From: Acidimicrobiia bacterium
GTDB lineage: Bacteria; Actinomycetota; Acidimicrobiia; Spongiisociales; ZC4RG35
Direction of reading: 5' to 3'
NCBI GenBank assembly: GCA_017577575.1
Contig: PKRG01000001.1
Coordinates: forward strand, 372,001 to 436,000
DNA: 64,000 bases
Part shown: positions 51,849 through 59,841 of the stretch, in pieces
Position numbering within the stretch: the first letter of the stretch is position 1
Layout of the letters: each line of letters opens with the position of its first letter
Notes under the pieces: model-generated
The model's database searches: none
The model's input: only the letters and a program-made list of their open reading frames with translations
What the model was told of the DNA's origin: nothing
Position numbers and translations under genes: made by a program

Positions 51849-52583
51849 ATGACCGTCATGCTCGAGCTGCAAGACGTCAGGAAGAGCTTCGGTGGTTTGC
51901 GCGCTCTCGACGGCCTCTCGCTCGAGGTGCGGGAGGGCGAGATCGTGGGGCTGATCGGGCCCAACGGCTCCGGCAAGTCGACCGCCTTCAACATCATCTC
52001 CGGAGCGCTCAAGAGCGACCACGGCACGGTGGTCTTCGCAGGCCGGGACATCACGGGCCTTCCCCCACACCGCATTTCCCAGCTGGGCGTCGCCCGCACG
52101 TTCCAGGTGGTGCGGCCTTTCCGCAACCTCACCGCCTTGCAGAACGTGGAGGCGGGCGTCTTGTTCGGCCGTCGCGACGGTGGCTCCGAGGACCCCCGTG
52201 AGGCGGCGATGGCGGCGCTGGAGCGAGTGGGGCTGGCCGCGAAAGCGGAACGACCCGCGTCGTCGTTCACGATCGTGGAGCGGAAATGGCTGGAGGTCGC
52301 CCGCGCCCTGGCCAGTCAGCCCAAGCTGATGCTCCTGGACGAGTTCATGGCGGGGCTCACCCCCCACGAGATCCCCGCGGCGGTCGAGCTCATCAAATCG
52401 ATCCGTGAGTCCGGGGTGACGGTGGTGGTGGTGGAGCACGTGATCAAAGCGATCACCGGGGCGTGTGACCGGGTGGTCGTGCTCGACGCCGGTCGGAAGC
52501 TGGCCGAGGGGACGCCCGACGAGATCGTCGAAGACCCCGCCGTGATCGCAGCCTATCTCGGAACACGTCATGCTCGAGGTTGA
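51849..52583 (+). CDS. livG: Branched-chain-type ABC importer ATPase LivG
   Basis: Nucleotide-binding subunit of 244 residues. Seen: Walker A GPNGSGKS (about 39-46), Q-loop region FQVVRPFRNLTALQNVE, Walker B LMLLDEFMAG with Glu replaced by the order LLDEF, and the H-loop VVVEHVIKAI. The ABC signature is unusual: where LivG proteins have LSxGQ, this one reads SSFTIVERKWLEVARAL. Such variants occur in aromatic and other acid transporters, but the loss of the Gly pair should be noted. ATG 51849 overlaps an upstream TGA (TGATG); ATG 51858 is also possible. First gene of livGFHM plus receptor. Confidence 0.9.
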   Translation: MTVMLELQDVRKSFGGLRALDGLSLEVREGEIVGLIGPNGSGKSTAFNIISGALKSDHGTVVFAGRDITGLPPHRISQLGVARTFQVVRPFRNLTALQNVEAGVLFGRRDGGSEDPREAAMAALERVGLAAKAERPASSFTIVERKWLEVARALASQPKLMLLDEFMAGLTPHEIPAAVELIKSIRESGVTVVVVEHVIKAITGACDRVVVLDAGRKLAEGTPDEIVEDPAVIAAYLGTRHARG

Positions 52584-53274
52584 AGGGCTCGAGGTCGCCT
52601 ACGGAGACCTCCAGGTCGTGTGGGGAGTCTCCTTCCGTGTGGATCGAGACTCGATCGTCGCCATCCTGGGACCGAACGGCGCCGGCAAGACCACGACCTT
52701 GCTGGCCGTGATGGGACTGCTCCCGGCCAAGGCGGGCTCGGTTCGGTTCGAGGGCGAGGAGCTCATCGGTCTGCCCACCCACCAGATCGTGGATCGGGGA
52801 GTCGTGATGATCCCCGAAGAGCGGGCCGCCTTCCAGAGCCTGACGGTGGCGGAGAACCTCGAGGTGGGCGCCTACACGCCCAGGGCTCGAGCCGAATACG
52901 AAGAGACGCTCGCCGAGGTCTACGAGATATTCCCGCGCCTCGCCGAGCGCCGGAAGCAGTCGGCGGCGACGCTCAGCGGAGGCGAGCGCCAGATGCTGGC
53001 CATCGGCAAGGCCCTGATGGCCCGGCCACGCCTTTTGATCCTCGACGAACCGTCCCTGGGCCTGGCGCCGATCGTCGTCGAGGACATCTTCGGGGTGATA
53101 CGGCGGATCCGAGACAGGGGGGTCTCGGTGCTGATGGTCGAACAACACGTGGAGATGGCGCTGGAAGTCGCCGACCACGCCTACATCCTGGAGATGGGAG
53201 CGATAGTCGCCCAGGGCACCGGAATGGAGCTCGAAGCCGACCCCCGCGTGCAGGAGGCGTATCTGAGCCTATGA
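52570..53274 (+). CDS. livF: Branched-chain-type ABC importer ATPase LivF
   Basis: Second ATPase, 234 residues. Seen: Walker A GPNGAGKTT, MIPEERAAFQSLTVAENLEVGAY, a regular signature LSGGERQMLAIGKAL, Walker B LLILDEPSLGLAP and the H-loop MVEQHVEMALEVAD. The start overlaps the livG end by 14 bases and the stop overlaps livH (ATGA). Confidence 0.94.
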   Translation: MLEVEGLEVAYGDLQVVWGVSFRVDRDSIVAILGPNGAGKTTTLLAVMGLLPAKAGSVRFEGEELIGLPTHQIVDRGVVMIPEERAAFQSLTVAENLEVGAYTPRARAEYEETLAEVYEIFPRLAERRKQSAATLSGGERQMLAIGKALMARPRLLILDEPSLGLAPIVVEDIFGVIRRIRDRGVSVLMVEQHVEMALEVADHAYILEMGAIVAQGTGMELEADPRVQEAYLSL

Positions 53275-54155
53275 GCCAGCTGATAGCTCAGAGCATCGTC
53301 TCCGGTGTCCTCCTGGGAGGGGTCTACGGGTTGGTGGCGCTGGGGCTCGCCCTGTCGTTCGGGGTGCTGCGGGTGCTCAACGTCGCCCACGGTGAGCTCC
53401 TGATGCTCGGCGGCTATCTGGCGTTCTTCGCCTTCCGCGAATGGGGCCTCGATCCGTTCGTCTCCCTCCCACTGGTGTTCGTCGTGATGTTCGGCTTCGG
53501 GGTCCTCCTGTACCTGTGCCTGTTCCGTTTCGTCACCAGAACGGAGACCCACACCCGGATCAAGAACTCACTTCTCGTGTCCTTCGGCCTCGCCCTGGTC
53601 CTCCAGGCTCTGGCCGTCAGGTTCTTCACCGCCGACGAGAGGACCATCTCCACCGCTTACTCGTCCGAGGCGTTCACGATCTGGTCGATCCGGGTCCCGA
53701 TGGTGCGATTGGCGGGCCTCGTCGTGGCGATCGTGGCTGCGTTTGTCCTGGAATGGGTCCTCCATCGGACCCGGTTCGGCAAGGCCTTGCGCGCCACGTC
53801 CGAGGACTGGACGCGGGCCGCCCTCACCGGCATCGACGTGCGCCGCATCTATCAGATCGCGTTCGCGGTGTCGGCGGCGCTGGCCGCCATCGCCGGCTCG
53901 ATGGTCAGCCTGGGCTACAGCGTCAGCCCGAGCATCGGGCTGGGATGGACGCTCAAGGCCCTGATCGTGGTGGTTCTCGCCGGGCTGGGAAGCATGCGCG
54001 GCATCGTCGTCGCCGGAGTGGCCCTGGGCCTGGTCGAGAGCCTCTCCAGCGTGTGGATCGGCGGCCAGTACCGGGAAGTGACCGCGCTCGTCCTGTTCCT
54101 GATCGTCCTCAGCTTCCGCCCGCTCGGATTCTTCGGGAGGGCCGCCGGTGCGTGA
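53271..54155 (+). CDS. livH: Branched-chain-type ABC importer permease LivH
   Basis: Integral membrane permease of 294 residues with about eight helices. Typical segments: GVLLGGVYGLVALGLALSFGVLRVLNVAHGELLMLGGYLAFF at the N-terminus, RFGKALRATSEDWTRAALTGIDVRRIYQIAF (the ATPase-coupling loop), and GLGSMRGIVVAGVALGLVESL near the C-terminus. Overlaps livF and livM. Confidence 0.93.
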   Translation: MSQLIAQSIVSGVLLGGVYGLVALGLALSFGVLRVLNVAHGELLMLGGYLAFFAFREWGLDPFVSLPLVFVVMFGFGVLLYLCLFRFVTRTETHTRIKNSLLVSFGLALVLQALAVRFFTADERTISTAYSSEAFTIWSIRVPMVRLAGLVVAIVAAFVLEWVLHRTRFGKALRATSEDWTRAALTGIDVRRIYQIAFAVSAALAAIAGSMVSLGYSVSPSIGLGWTLKALIVVVLAGLGSMRGIVVAGVALGLVESLSSVWIGGQYREVTALVLFLIVLSFRPLGFFGRAAGA

Positions 54156-55107
54156 GCGAGCCGCCTGGATGGGCCTGCTGCTGCTGGGAGCGATGGTGGC
54201 GGTGGGGCTGAGTGTCGGCAATCAGCACTTCCTGACGCTGACCATCCAGACCATGATCCTGGCGACGCTGGCCACCAGCTGGAACATCCTCGGGGGGTTC
54301 GCCGGTCAGATCAGCCTGGGCCACTCTGCGTTCTTCGGCCTCGGCGCGCTGATCACCCGCGAGCTGTGGCTCGGGGGCCAGGCGTTCCCCCTGGCGGTGA
54401 TGACGGCGGTGATCGTGACCGCGCTGGCCGCGTTCGTGGTGGGGATCCCGATGTTGCGCTTCCGCGACATCTACTTCGCGATCGGGACCCTCGCCTTGGG
54501 TGTGGCCGTCTACATCACCGCCGGCAACCTGTGGCCCGGCATCTCCTCGCTTCCGGCCGAGGTGCTGCGGAGCTACGACTTCACCGGGCCCTACTTCTTC
54601 GCCCTCGGCGCGCTGGTGGCCGCAGTCTGCGTCTCGGTCTGGCTCGAGCGGTCCAGGTTGGGACTCGGGATGATGACGGTGAGAGAGGACGAGGAGGCGG
54701 CCAAGGCGACCGGTGTCGACGTCTTCTCCCACAAGCTGGCTGCCTTCGTCATCAGCGCAGCCGTGGCCACGCTGGCCGGCAGCGCCTTCGCCTACTTCAG
54801 CGTGAGCTACTACCCGAACTTCGCCTTCAGCGTCATATGGACCTTCGAAGCGGTCCTCGTCGTCTTCATCGGCGGCATCGGCACTCTCGCCGGCCCTCTG
54901 TTGGGATCGATCTTCTTCATCCTGGGTCGCGACCTCATGCCCACGGACGTGGACGAGTTCCAGGTCGTGTTCTTCGGATTGCTCTTCATAGTCGTCGTCC
55001 TCCTGTTCCCGGGTGGCCTCAGCCAGGCCGCGGGGCGATTGCTGGGAAGGGCGGGCGAGCGATCGACGGCGACCGACCGACCAACGGCAGCGAGAGGAAG
55101 GAGCTGA
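54148..55107 (+). CDS. livM: Branched-chain-type ABC importer permease LivM
   Basis: Second permease, 319 residues. Seen: MILATLATSWNILGGFAGQISLGHSAFFGLGAL, the LivM hallmark; LGLGMMTVREDEEAAKATGVDVFSHKLAAFVISA, the coupling loop; and GGIGTLAGPLLGSIFFILGRDLM. GTG 54148 overlaps livH by 8 bases. Confidence 0.93.
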   Translation: MRERAAWMGLLLLGAMVAVGLSVGNQHFLTLTIQTMILATLATSWNILGGFAGQISLGHSAFFGLGALITRELWLGGQAFPLAVMTAVIVTALAAFVVGIPMLRFRDIYFAIGTLALGVAVYITAGNLWPGISSLPAEVLRSYDFTGPYFFALGALVAAVCVSVWLERSRLGLGMMTVREDEEAAKATGVDVFSHKLAAFVISAAVATLAGSAFAYFSVSYYPNFAFSVIWTFEAVLVVFIGGIGTLAGPLLGSIFFILGRDLMPTDVDEFQVVFFGLLFIVVVLLFPGGLSQAAGRLLGRAGERSTATDRPTAARGRS

Positions 55108-55108
55108 C

Positions 55109-56410
55109 ATGAGGCAGCGAGCGATGTTGGTGGGGCTCGTGGTGATGGCCATGGTGATGGCTGGGTGTGGCGGCGACACGGGGTCAGCCACGACCCAGGC
55201 GGATGGAGGCGCTCCGGTGACCTCCGCGGAGGGGACCACACCCACCACGGCGGCCGACGAGCCGACTACGACCGAAGGGGCGGCAGTCGACGCTCCCGAG
55301 GCGATAAGGATCGGAGCGGTGGTGTCTCTCACCGGCGGCCTGGCGGGTGGAGGCGCCCAGGTGGCACGCGGTTACACGTACGCGGTCGACGTCATCAACG
55401 AGAACGGCGGCGTGTACGTAGAGGAGTACAGCACCAGCCTCCCGCTGGAGCTCGACTTGCGAGACGACGCCTCGGACCCCAACCAGACGACGAGCATCAT
55501 GGACGAGCTGGCGGGGAGCGACATCGTCGCCTACCTAGGCGGCTTCGCCACGCCGGTGCACGCCGCCGGGTCGGCCACAGCAGAGAGGAACAGGATCCCC
55601 TATCTGGGGGTCGCGGTGTCGACACAAGCCCTGCACGAACAGGGATACCGGTATTTCTTCTCACCGTTCCCGAAGTCGCCGGACATGGCGAGAACCGTCT
55701 TCGAGATGCTCAACGGGCTGCTGCCCGAAGACGAGCGGCCGTACAGGGTGGGCATATTCCAGGAGGCGACCGACTGGGGAGAGGAGCTGGGGCCCTTGTT
55801 CACCCAGGAGGCGGAGAGCCATGGGTACGAGGTCGTCTACCACGAGACATATGCCCCGGGGACGACCGACTACACCGACCTGATCCTCGGCGCCCGGGCT
55901 GCCGAAGTTCAGGCGTTGCTGAGCCTCCCCACCCCGCCCGACGCCTTCGCCATCTACCAGCAGATGGGTGAGCTCGGGTGGAAGCCGCCCTTCAACCTGG
56001 TGATCCGCGGTGCCGACGTCCCCACCTGGAACGATCTCGGTGCGGCAGGAGAGGGGGTCGTCCTCTCGACCCCCTGGCATCCCGCCCTGGGCTTCCCCGG
56101 CACCGAATACGTGAACGACCGCCACATCGAAGAGGAGGGACGCCCGGCCGACCCGGTGGTGGGAAGCGCCTACGCCCTGATCGAGATCCTGGCAGATGCC
56201 ATCGAGAGGGCTGGCACACTCGACCGGGAAGCGATCCGTGACGCCATCGCCGCCACGGACGGCCTCGAGACGATCGTGGGGCCGATCACCTTCCGGGAGG
56301 ATGGGACGGCCCCGGTCCCGAATCCGCAGATGCAGCGGATAGGCGGAGCCATCGAGCTGATTTGGCCCGCGGAGGCGGCCACCGCCGATCTCGTGTATCC
56401 CGCACCCTGA
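55109..56410 (+). CDS. Substrate-binding lipoprotein of the LIV-type importer
   Basis: Periplasmic-binding-protein type I receptor of 433 residues. The signal peptide ends MAGC with lipidated Cys20, followed by a Thr-rich linker to about residue 60. The binding domain starts IRIGAVVSLTGGLAGGGAQVARGYTYAVDVINENGG and contains YLGGFATPVHAAGSATAERNRIPYLGVAVS, VGIFQEATDWGEELGP and VVGSAYALIEILADAIERAG. AAGGAG precedes ATG 55109. The ligand is not known; the regulon suggests a carboxylic acid and not branched-chain amino acids. Confidence 0.93.
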   Translation: MRQRAMLVGLVVMAMVMAGCGGDTGSATTQADGGAPVTSAEGTTPTTAADEPTTTEGAAVDAPEAIRIGAVVSLTGGLAGGGAQVARGYTYAVDVINENGGVYVEEYSTSLPLELDLRDDASDPNQTTSIMDELAGSDIVAYLGGFATPVHAAGSATAERNRIPYLGVAVSTQALHEQGYRYFFSPFPKSPDMARTVFEMLNGLLPEDERPYRVGIFQEATDWGEELGPLFTQEAESHGYEVVYHETYAPGTTDYTDLILGARAAEVQALLSLPTPPDAFAIYQQMGELGWKPPFNLVIRGADVPTWNDLGAAGEGVVLSTPWHPALGFPGTEYVNDRHIEEEGRPADPVVGSAYALIEILADAIERAGTLDREAIRDAIAATDGLETIVGPITFREDGTAPVPNPQMQRIGGAIELIWPAEAATADLVYPAP

Positions 56411-56437
56411 GCCGCGTCACTCTGACGCAGGTATCGA

Positions 56438-56465
56438 GTCGGCCCCGGCGCATGCCGGGGCCGAC
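56438..56465. terminator. Strong hairpin terminator after the LIV operon
   Basis: 12-bp perfect stem GTCGGCCCCGGC / GCCGGGGCCGAC with loop GCAT, 27 bases after the receptor stop and 9 bases from the stop of the reverse-strand VanW gene. It can serve both strands; no T-run is present. Confidence 0.75.
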
Positions 56466-56474
56466 CCCTACTGG

Positions 56475-58448
56475 CTAGGGATCGGTGGCAGGCGGCGCCG
56501 TCTCCGGGGGAGCGGTCGTCGTGGTCGTCTCCGGCGGAGCGGTGGTCGTGGTCGTCGTCTCGGGTGGAGCCGTGGTCGTGGTGGTCGATGTGGTGGTGGT
56601 CGTCGTCGGGCAGGCCTGGCTCGCCCCCGGGACCTTGCAGGGGTGGACCTCGATGATCGCCTGCTGGGGCAGATAGCGAACCAGCCACTCCTGGGTGATG
56701 GTCTCGTCGCCCACGGTGATCGTGCGGGTCACCCGCACGCTCCATCCTTCCCGGGCGCCCTGCACCTGGCGGGTGTCGTTGATGCCCAGCTCCGGGTTCC
56801 CCCGGTACAGCGGGTCGGGCGGCTCCTGGAAGTCGAAGCGCTCGGAGCGGTCGCCCCGCACCTTGCGGGCGTTGGGCCCTCCCTCGCGAACCACACCCAC
56901 CCGGAGCTGGCCGCCGGACTGCTCGCCCACGAGCACCCGGCCGTCGTTGTTGCCGTAGAACGACACCGTCACCGAGGTGTCGGTGTACGACGTCTTGATG
57001 AGGATCCCGGCGTCCGAGTCGTTGCGGAACTTCAGGTCGGGCGACGGCCACGAGATCGTCGCCTCGATGCCCTCCGGGTAGCGGCTGAAGTAGAACGAGT
57101 GGGGCTTGTGCTCGACGTCCTCGTAGCCGCCCCAGAAGACGGCGTTGTAGAGGGTGGTGGCGAACTGGGACACGCCGCCTCCCACCGTGTCCACGATCTC
57201 GCCGCCGACGATCGTCCCGTCCGGCAGGTAGCCCTCTTGCTCCGTGCGCTGCCCGACGTGCTGGTTCAGCGAGAAGACCTCTCCGGGGCGCACGATCGCC
57301 CCGTCGACCTCGTCGGCGATGAGGTGGATGTTGGTCACCCGCGGCGAGCAGCAGTCGTAGTAGGTCGTGAACCGGGAGACGAGGTGCTTGATGTTCAGTG
57401 CCTCGAGGTCCTCCGTGGTGACCTCGGGCGGGGCGCCTTCCTGGAGCGGCAGCTCGGCGCGCCGGCTGGCGGTGCGGGCCGCCTGCTCGAGAGCCGCCGC
57501 CGTCTCCTCGGCGTCGAGCCGGGTGCCGCTGCGGCCCGGCACGATCTCGACGTCGTAGCCGTTGATCTCGAACCGGGCGTTCACCGGCTCGGACTCGAAC
57601 TCCGAGCGGATCGGCTCGAGCTTGGTCTCGATCACCTCGGGGTCGAAGCCGAGATCGATGGAAGGCGGGTCTTCGCGGACGTCGGCGACGAACGCCTCTT
57701 TCAAATCGTCGACCCCGAAGGTCAGCTCGGTCCCGTTGTCGGCGGTGAGGACGATCGGAGCCGAGAGCATGGCCTCGGCGTCGTCCAGGGCCTCCTCCAG
57801 GTCGGCTTCGGTGAAGACGGGCTGCTCGTCGAGCACGGGCAGCTCGACTTCCCTCTTCTCCAGCACCAGGCTGGCCGTGGTCAGCAGCTGGCGTGCCTGG
57901 TCCCGGTCGATCCGCCGGCCAGGGCGGGGCGGCTCGGCGACCAGCTCGCCGTCCACGACCCGGATGGAACCGGGGAAGGGAGGCTCGCCGATGATGCCGA
58001 CGTCGAGGGCCTCGAGCACGGTCTCGAGGGCATCGGGGTCCAGCGAGCCTTCGGGGCCCAGCTCGGTGGTGCGGCCGATGTGGCCGATCCACCAGAAGAA
58101 GTTGGTGAGCGGGTTGTCCGTCCTGCCCACGGCCATGGCGCGGCGGACGATCGACTCCTCGTCCAGGTCGAAGCCGGCTTCGGCGGGCACTATGGCGGCC
58201 GACTGGCCCAGCACCCTCACGGGAATCGCCTCGGCGGCGAGACGCGCCTCGAGGTCGAGCAGGAGCGCGGTCGCCTCTTCCGGCGTCGTGCCCCCCAGCT
58301 CGACGTCGAGGACCGTGACGGAGCCGAGCACCCGCCCCTGGCTGGTCCAGCGGACGATGCCATAGACCAGGCCGACCAGCGCCAAGAGGCCGAGAACGCT
58401 CAGCAGTGGGATGTTCTTTTGGGCGTTACGGCGTTGTCTGGGCGGCAA
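56475..58448 (-). CDS. VanW-family cell-surface protein
   Basis: A 657-residue envelope protein. One membrane helix lies near the N-terminus (LLSVLGLLALVGLVYGIVRW). Residues about 60-350 hold repeats of the PG_binding_4 (YoaR) type, for example DVELGGTTPEEATALLLDLEARLAAE and a second copy. The VanW domain (about 360-500) shows SRFTTYYDCCSPRVTNIHLIADEVDGAIVRPGEVFSLNQHVGQRTEQEGYLPDGTIVGGEIVDTVGGGVSQFATTLYNA. The last 60 residues are a repetitive Thr/Pro/Glu tail built from APPETTTTT units (encoded at 56480-56620). The start appears to be TTG 58448. Function of the family is not settled; cell-wall binding is likely. Confidence 0.88.
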   Translation of the reverse strand: MPPRQRRNAQKNIPLLSVLGLLALVGLVYGIVRWTSQGRVLGSVTVLDVELGGTTPEEATALLLDLEARLAAEAIPVRVLGQSAAIVPAEAGFDLDEESIVRRAMAVGRTDNPLTNFFWWIGHIGRTTELGPEGSLDPDALETVLEALDVGIIGEPPFPGSIRVVDGELVAEPPRPGRRIDRDQARQLLTTASLVLEKREVELPVLDEQPVFTEADLEEALDDAEAMLSAPIVLTADNGTELTFGVDDLKEAFVADVREDPPSIDLGFDPEVIETKLEPIRSEFESEPVNARFEINGYDVEIVPGRSGTRLDAEETAAALEQAARTASRRAELPLQEGAPPEVTTEDLEALNIKHLVSRFTTYYDCCSPRVTNIHLIADEVDGAIVRPGEVFSLNQHVGQRTEQEGYLPDGTIVGGEIVDTVGGGVSQFATTLYNAVFWGGYEDVEHKPHSFYFSRYPEGIEATISWPSPDLKFRNDSDAGILIKTSYTDTSVTVSFYGNNDGRVLVGEQSGGQLRVGVVREGGPNARKVRGDRSERFDFQEPPDPLYRGNPELGINDTRQVQGAREGWSVRVTRTITVGDETITQEWLVRYLPQQAIIEVHPCKVPGASQACPTTTTTTSTTTTTAPPETTTTTTAPPETTTTTAPPETAPPATDP

Positions 58449-58533
58449 AGCGGGATCACGGTCGACTGGCGTTCAGGTAAAGGCCGGACGCGGAGGCGCG
58501 CCCGGCTGATTCCCCCTGCGCACGGAATGATAA

Positions 58534-58574
58534 CCGGGCTCTGTAGGGCACCTGTTGGCCCTACAGACGCCCGG
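58534..58574. repeat. Long two-part inverted repeat in the vanW/oxidase divergent region
   Basis: CCGGGC and CTGTAGGGC on one side pair with GCCCTACAG and GCCCGG on the other, separated by a small bulge, with an 8-base loop ACCTGTTG. Together the stem has 15 pairs. It lies in the 217-base gap between divergent genes: next to a reverse-strand -10 candidate TATCAT (58532-58527), in the VanW -35 region, and inside any leader of the forward gene. It may be an operator or an RNA structure. Confidence 0.55.
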
Positions 58575-58665
58575 ATCGCCGCTCCGGTTCCCTCTCCCGG
58601 TTTGTCACGTCCGGGCCTGGCGAGTGGAATCGAGCGGACAGACCCCAGGAGAAGCGGCATCCCAC

Positions 58666-59838
58666 ATGAGTAGCGACATCGTCATCGTCGGCGCCGGCTG
58701 CATGGGCGCCTCCACCGCCTACCACCTGGTCCAGCGCGACCCCTCGCTCCAGGTGACCGTCTACGACCGCGACCTGTCGCTGGCCAGGGCCTCGACCCTC
58801 CTCTCCGACGGCAACGTCCGCATCCAGTTCAACCTGGAGGAGAACGTCCTCATCTCCCGCTACGCCATGGAGGTGCTGGAGCGGTTCGGCGACGAGATGG
58901 CGGTCGGCGACTTTCGTCCCGACGTGGGGATGAAGAAGCAGGGGAACCTCTTCTTCGTCGACGAGGACAGCCAGGAGGCCGCCCGCCAGGGCCTGGAGCT
59001 CCAGCGATCCCTCGGCTGCAACGTCGAGTGGCTGGACATGCATGCCGTCACCGAGCGGTGGCCGGTGCTGGCCTCGGATCGGTTCGTGGGGGGCACCTTC
59101 GGCTCCGACGATGGCGCCGTCGACCCGAACGCGGTGACCAGCGGTTACCGCCGGGCGGCGGAAGCCCGCGGCGCCCGGTTCGTGCAGGCAGAGGTGGCCT
59201 CGCTCACGACGAGCGGGGAACGGGTCGGAGGAGTGGTCCTCGCCGACGGCACGGTGCACTCCGCCTCGACGGTGGTGGTGTGCGGCGGCGCCTGGTCCAC
59301 CTCGCTCCTCGCCACCGCCGGGGTGGAGATCCCGGTGGAGCCGGTGATGCGGACGGTGTACGTCGTCCGCTCCGACGTGGCCGGAGGGCAGATGCTGCCC
59401 AGCTTCTTCCTGCCGTCGGGGCTGTACGTCATCTCCGAGAACCCCGACACCTTCTTCATCGCTTGGTCACTTCCCGACGACCCGGTCGGCTTCGACTTCA
59501 CACCCGCCGACCGGACCCGCTTCTACGAGATCATCTGGCCGGCGCTGGTGGAGGCGATTCCCGCGTTCGACCGCCTCGAGGTGGTGCGGTCGTGGGCGGG
59601 GCTGTACGAGCAGAACACGCTCGACGCCAACGGCATCATCGGCGAGTGGCCCGGCATCACCGGCCTCTACCAGGCGACGGGCTTTTCCGGTCACGGATTC
59701 CAGCAGTGCCACGCGGTCGGCCGCTACCTAGCCGAGAGCATCATCGGCCAGGAGCCGTTCTTGGACCTGTCGCGGCTCGGCCCGGAGCGGATCGTCGAAA
59801 ATCGGCCCGTTTTCGAGCACGCCGGGCGCATCATCTGA
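58666..59838 (+). CDS. FAD-dependent oxidoreductase (DAO family, sarcosine/amino-acid oxidase-like)
   Basis: A 390-residue flavoenzyme. Seen: the dinucleotide loop IVIVGAGCMGASTAYHLVQ at the N-terminus, STLLSDGNVRIQFNLEENVLISRYAM, VVVCGGAWSTSLLATAGVEIPVEPVMRTVYVV, and a C-terminal GLYQATGFSGHGFQQCHAVGRYLAESI, the GFSGHGFQ motif of this family. It probably oxidises a secondary amine or amino acid; the substrate is unknown. AGGAGAAG lies 10 or more bases upstream of ATG 58666. The next gene starts 3 bases after its stop. Confidence 0.88.
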   Translation: MSSDIVIVGAGCMGASTAYHLVQRDPSLQVTVYDRDLSLARASTLLSDGNVRIQFNLEENVLISRYAMEVLERFGDEMAVGDFRPDVGMKKQGNLFFVDEDSQEAARQGLELQRSLGCNVEWLDMHAVTERWPVLASDRFVGGTFGSDDGAVDPNAVTSGYRRAAEARGARFVQAEVASLTTSGERVGGVVLADGTVHSASTVVVCGGAWSTSLLATAGVEIPVEPVMRTVYVVRSDVAGGQMLPSFFLPSGLYVISENPDTFFIAWSLPDDPVGFDFTPADRTRFYEIIWPALVEAIPAFDRLEVVRSWAGLYEQNTLDANGIIGEWPGITGLYQATGFSGHGFQQCHAVGRYLAESIIGQEPFLDLSRLGPERIVENRPVFEHAGRII

Positions 59839-59841
59839 CCC

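Noticed and set aside
56480..56620. Short direct repeats as a CRISPR-like array
   Set aside because: They encode the Thr/Pro/Glu tail of the VanW protein in frame and have no unique spacers.
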